From Bacteroidota bacterium (GTDB taxonomy: Bacteria > Bacteroidota > Bacteroidia > Flavobacteriales_D > Sanyastnellaceae): 64,000 nucleotides of DNA. The stretch lies in assembly GCA_027624855.1 (NCBI GenBank), contig JAQBTQ010000009.1:45036-109035 (forward strand), given 5' to 3'. The notes under the pieces are model-generated. The model was not told the origin of the DNA and made no database searches. It saw nothing but the letters and a program-made list of their open reading frames with translations. This document shows positions 61,209 through 64,000 of the stretch, one piece after another (positions within the stretch are counted from its first letter, which is position 1; every line of letters starts with the position of its first letter). The position numbers were made by a program, and so were the translations under genes.

Positions 61209-63578
61209 TCAGCGCACCAGCGTGAAGGAACCGCTCAGGTACTTAAACCCTTCTCCTTCATCCACAGTTTGACCGTTGATGTCATTGATGACCAAATCGG
61301 CATCAATCCTGGCAATGCCCAAAACGTAATAGTAAGTTCCTTCCGCTGCCTCTTCTGGACCGGGACTCCAACCCGCAGTTTTTCCAAAATCATTGCTTGA
61401 GTACATCAGTTGACCCCAACGATTGTAAATCCGAATCGTACTGCCATCATAGCGATCACTGTCCAAACCGTACACAATGAATGCATCATTTTGCGCATCC
61501 CATTGGTTGTTCCCAAAGGGTGATATAACATTGGGAATGGTCAACTCGCATACATCCTCTTCCACATCAAAAACACTCGTTGTCGTCCAAGTGCAAGGCG
61601 AGACCATGGAAACCAGCACTTCATATAAACCCTCGTATTCTGCTTGATATACCGCTCCATTGCCAACCACCTCACCCTCGAAAATCCACTCATACGTATA
61701 AGCAGATTCTGGGGTGCCTTCAGCAACAAAATCAAGGGCGATCAAGTCGATTGCATCATCCGGGCATACATACCCAGAGCCCACGACGCCCGTTGGAGGT
61801 GGAATGAAATCCACTTCAACATTCTGCGATACTTCGCAATTGTCTAAATCGCCACCTGTCACTGTAACAGTCAACGTCAAGACCGTATCCTGGGTTAAAC
61901 CATCAATGGTAACATCCGCTCCATTTCCGGTGATCAAGGATGCTGGGGACCAGTCATAGTTGTAATTGAAACCAAATTGCTGATTGAGTACATCGCCTGA
62001 TAAAGACACCGGTGATCCACAAAACCCAGCGGGCTCTTCGATTGCAATTTCTGGTCCATCAACAACTGTCACTTCTACATCCGTGCTGTATGTGCAACCG
62101 AAATTGTTGGTTGCTGTGTATGTGTATGTTCCCGACTCTACCGCTACCAAAGTAATTTCATTGCAATCTTCCTCGGTTTGGTAAATATTTGGTCCTGACC
62201 AATAGGAACTGTCACAATCGGTTCCAAACTCCGGAGTAAACACAATTGGTTCGGGATAGAGATCCGGGTTGAAGTGAATGGTCCAATCAAAGATGTATCC
62301 GTCATCAGCCGCCCAGCTATCACACACTTCGATTTCCCATGTTCCATTCAAGGGGCAACCTTCCAGCAATGTAAATGGCTGCGCCGATTCGTAAGTCCCC
62401 GAAGGCAATTGACCCGTAGCATTTTCCGCCCAAGTGCCATTTGTTGCTGTAGGTGACCAATAATAATCCCAACCTGTGCCCGGTCCGGTGCCATCCCCTT
62501 GATCCGGAACGCCCAGGTTAGTGCCACCACCGCCTTGTTGATGCACGGCCATGCTTTGTCCATTCGGGCAAATGAAAGTTATGGTCAAATCTCCCATAAA
62601 GCTGTGCTCGAAGTTGATGAAAAAATCTACGATGTCCGAATTGGCATTTTCAATCGTAGCACCGGGTGAAAATGCGGTGAAAGTCAATTCAGCATTGAAG
62701 CATTGGGTCTGATCATCAGGTATGAACAGCCCGCCTCCAAAATTTCCTGAAGGTTCTGAATCATAAGTCACTCCCTGAACGACTCCTTCTAAATCAAACA
62801 ACTGACCAGAACATATGGTAGCATCCAATGAAGTACCTGTCCAATCAGGATCGGTTGAGACCAAAACCAAATGATCGACTAAATTATTGTTGGAGCATCC
62901 ATCGGGATCATCCTCTGTGATGTTGTTGTCAGCAATGTCCAACTGCACTTTGTAAGCCCCCGGATTGGCAAATGAATGGGTAACCACTGGCCCTGTGCTC
63001 GCTGTGTTATCATCACCAAAATCCCAGCTCCAAGAAACGATTTCGAAATTATCCGCTGCCGTCGAATTGGACGCATCGAAAGTGATTTCTTCACCTGGAC
63101 AAGCCAAATGCGGTAATTCCTGACCGCTTTCCACAATTGCAAAAGGCCTCTCACAAGGATAGCCGCAACTCATTTCAGCGACAAAGCTTCCAGCGCCCGA
63201 AGCGTCCGAAGTGAAGTGCAACGTCAGGCATCCACCTGGATTGTCTTCGCTGGCAAAAATCTCTAAACCCTGGGCTTCATATTCGATGTAAGTTCCCAGG
63301 ATAGGAGCAGACGTATCAGGCCCGTCGAAAATTTGAAGGATGTCGCCTGGTCCCAAATTGGCCAACGCCCAATACAAAGTGATGATGGTTTCAGGCGCCT
63401 CAGGACAAACCGTCATGGTAATGTCCTCATTGGGCCCGTAATCCCCTGCGCTCAATCCGGTATCAACCAAAAATCCTTGACAGGTTTCGAGGGTTGTATT
63501 GGAAATAGCTATTTCCTGTGCATGAAGGACAGAGCCTGCAAACAAAAACAGAAAAAATGAGAAGGTGATTTGTTTCAT
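61209..63578 (-). CDS. T9SS type B secreted protein with CUB-like, PKD and P-domain
   Basis: Exported protein of 789 residues from ATG 63578 (ATG 63581 is equally possible). A signal peptide (MKQITFSFFLFLFAGSVLHA) leads to a CUB-like domain (about 25-140, ILQIFDGPDTSAPILGTY, GCLTLHFTSDASGAGSF), then a PKD domain (SWSWDFGDDNTASTGPVVTH), then a proprotein-convertase P-domain (FEHSFMGDLTITFICPNGQ ... ENATGQLPSGTYESAQPF ... NGTWEIEVCDSW). The P-domain here has no protease attached. Ig-like repeats and a gliding-motility C-terminal domain (ISPFGNNQWDAQNDAFIVYG ... IRIYNRWGQLMYSSND) end it: T9SS type B sorting. Likely surface adhesin or scaffold. Confidence 0.9.
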   Translation of the reverse strand: MKQITFSFFLFLFAGSVLHAQEIAISNTTLETCQGFLVDTGLSAGDYGPNEDITMTVCPEAPETIITLYWALANLGPGDILQIFDGPDTSAPILGTYIEYEAQGLEIFASEDNPGGCLTLHFTSDASGAGSFVAEMSCGYPCERPFAIVESGQELPHLACPGEEITFDASNSTAADNFEIVSWSWDFGDDNTASTGPVVTHSFANPGAYKVQLDIADNNITEDDPDGCSNNNLVDHLVLVSTDPDWTGTSLDATICSGQLFDLEGVVQGVTYDSEPSGNFGGGLFIPDDQTQCFNAELTFTAFSPGATIENANSDIVDFFINFEHSFMGDLTITFICPNGQSMAVHQQGGGGTNLGVPDQGDGTGPGTGWDYYWSPTATNGTWAENATGQLPSGTYESAQPFTLLEGCPLNGTWEIEVCDSWAADDGYIFDWTIHFNPDLYPEPIVFTPEFGTDCDSSYWSGPNIYQTEEDCNEITLVAVESGTYTYTATNNFGCTYSTDVEVTVVDGPEIAIEEPAGFCGSPVSLSGDVLNQQFGFNYNYDWSPASLITGNGADVTIDGLTQDTVLTLTVTVTGGDLDNCEVSQNVEVDFIPPPTGVVGSGYVCPDDAIDLIALDFVAEGTPESAYTYEWIFEGEVVGNGAVYQAEYEGLYEVLVSMVSPCTWTTTSVFDVEEDVCELTIPNVISPFGNNQWDAQNDAFIVYGLDSDRYDGSTIRIYNRWGQLMYSSNDFGKTAGWSPGPEEAAEGTYYYVLGIARIDADLVINDINGQTVDEGEGFKYLSGSFTLVR

Positions 63579-63596
63579 CATTTCAGAAATCAAATA

Positions 63597-63622
63597 CAAA
63601 TTTATATGGTCAACAACTTGCA
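63597..63622 (-). promoter_or_regulatory. Promoter of the CUB/P-domain protein gene
   Basis: On the minus strand TAAATTTG (63604-63597) matches TAnnTTTG; a TTTG lies about 16 nt upstream. Leader about 12-16 nt. Confidence 0.5.
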
Positions 63623-63770
63623 AAACAGCGAATTACAGACAAATAGATTCTAATCAATTGTTAGATATGAACGCATCCGACCGTCTAATTGACTGCAAGA
63701 TAGACAACTCAGGTCGAGTGATGGTTGCAAATAGGATTGAGCCTTAATGGACTTTTTAATCCATTGTCGC

Positions 63771-63798
63771 TTGCAGATAAAAAATCTGACTATCTTTG
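63771..63798 (+). promoter_or_regulatory. Promoter of the tRNA-Lys gene
   Basis: TTG (63771-63773), 17-nt spacer, TATCTTTG (63791-63798). A good match to the Bacteroidota consensus, about 20 nt before the mature tRNA. Confidence 0.7.
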
Positions 63799-63818
63799 CC
63801 CCCCCAAACGAGGGATTT

Positions 63819-63892
63819 GACCTCTTAGCTCAGTTGGTTAGAGCATCTCACTTTTAATGAGAGGGTCCTGGGTTCGAGTCCCAGAGGGGTCA
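63819..63892 (+). tRNA. tRNA-Lys (anticodon UUU)
   Basis: All arms fold: acceptor GACCTCT with AGGGGTC, D arm, anticodon stem TCTCA/TGAGA with loop CTTTTAA, T arm CTGGG/CCCAG. The anticodon is TTT. The CCA end is not encoded; the sequence after the discriminator A is CAGAGG. Confidence 0.97.
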
Positions 63893-63897
63893 CAGAG

Positions 63898-63924
63898 GAA
63901 GGGTGTCTTTGACGCCCTTCTTTA
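63898..63924 (+). terminator. Weak terminator or processing hairpin between the two tRNAs
   Basis: 10-bp stem (63898-63907 with 63911-63920, one G-T wobble, 3-nt loop) followed by TTTA only. It may act as terminator for tRNA-Lys or as a processing site in a joint transcript with tRNA-Leu. Confidence 0.5.
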
Positions 63925-63930
63925 TGCACT

Positions 63931-64000
63931 GCCCAGGTGCTGAAATTGGTAGACAGGCATGGTTGAGGGCCATGTGTCCGTTAGGGCGTGCGGGTTCGAG
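63931..64000 (+). tRNA. tRNA-Leu (anticodon GAG), truncated by window end
   Basis: Starts GCCCAGG, with the Leu-type D-loop AATTGGTAGAC, an anticodon stem CATGG/CCATG around TTGAGGG (anticodon GAG) and a long variable arm. The T arm and 3' acceptor lie beyond the window edge. Confidence 0.93.

Overview
The window is about 64 kb of chromosome from a Bacteroidota bacterium, most likely a marine or freshwater member of the Flavobacteriales. Support for this includes: type IX secretion cargo with type A and type B sorting domains; porQ directly upstream of cmk; bacillithiol synthesis (bshA); a DUF4494 protein; a choice-of-anchor L protein; C/D-rich 'GCTDxxACNYD' repeat modules; and promoters of the Bacteroidota type (TAnnTTTG). 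I see no phage, insertion sequence, CRISPR array or rRNA operon. Genes are closely packed, with many ATGA or TAATG overlaps and several convergent pairs whose 3' ends overlap.

Layout. 1-5982: a cut-off sugar MFS transporter and a 1727-residue secreted repeat protein. 6101-8793: fba and pgi as a coupled pair. 8967-11533: def with a TPR lipoprotein, ribBA running the other way, and rpmE2. 11534-11891: the only long gene-poor gap, holding a strong terminator with no gene in front of it (candidate small RNA). 11892-14583: SPOR-like protein, xerD, thioredoxin-like protein. 14566-17080: gluQ and ettA. 17120-21304: metallophosphoesterase and a BtuFCD-type uptake system. 21339-24945: acyl-CoA carboxylase beta subunit, HEAT-like protein, NUDIX hydrolase and aat. 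25135-27177: two small proteins and a fucose/glucose-type MFS transporter. 27209-33290: T9SS type B protein, ECF sigma factor, CarH-like B12-binding MerR regulator and a GlmU-family protein.

33405-42260 is one dense plus-strand run: lon, porQ, cmk, a GH3/beta-lactamase fusion, bshA and a membrane protein. It is followed by a lipoprotein and a 1219-residue T9SS type A protein that joins a lipase-like serine hydrolase fold to a beta-helix-like region (42371-46724). 46711-49452 is a minus-strand operon of an EEP-family phosphatase, a DASS transporter and aroQ. 49493-51485 holds an RlmD/TrmA-type RNA methyltransferase and a PyrR-like phosphoribosyltransferase. 51502-56123 holds aroK, an FAH-family protein, an OmpA-like protein, a polyprenyl glycosylphosphotransferase and a lipoprotein. 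56285-59259 holds a DksA-like protein, a transaldolase, yciO, pcm and DUF4494. 59271-63578 holds an SF1 helicase and another T9SS type B protein. tRNA-Lys(UUU) and a truncated tRNA-Leu(GAG) close the window.

The most general signal is promoter geometry. At least seven start codons lie exactly 4 nt (one more 5 nt) after a TAnnTTTG-like -7 box, which predicts leaderless or nearly leaderless mRNAs for a specific set of housekeeping genes. Other points worth a second look are the orphan terminator at 11732-11769, a RibBA with its GTP cyclohydrolase II zinc cysteines replaced, an RlmD-type enzyme lacking its Fe-S cysteines, a CarH-like regulator that keeps its cobalamin ligands, and the lipase/beta-helix secreted protein. 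I do not see a clear-cut new defence or mobile system.
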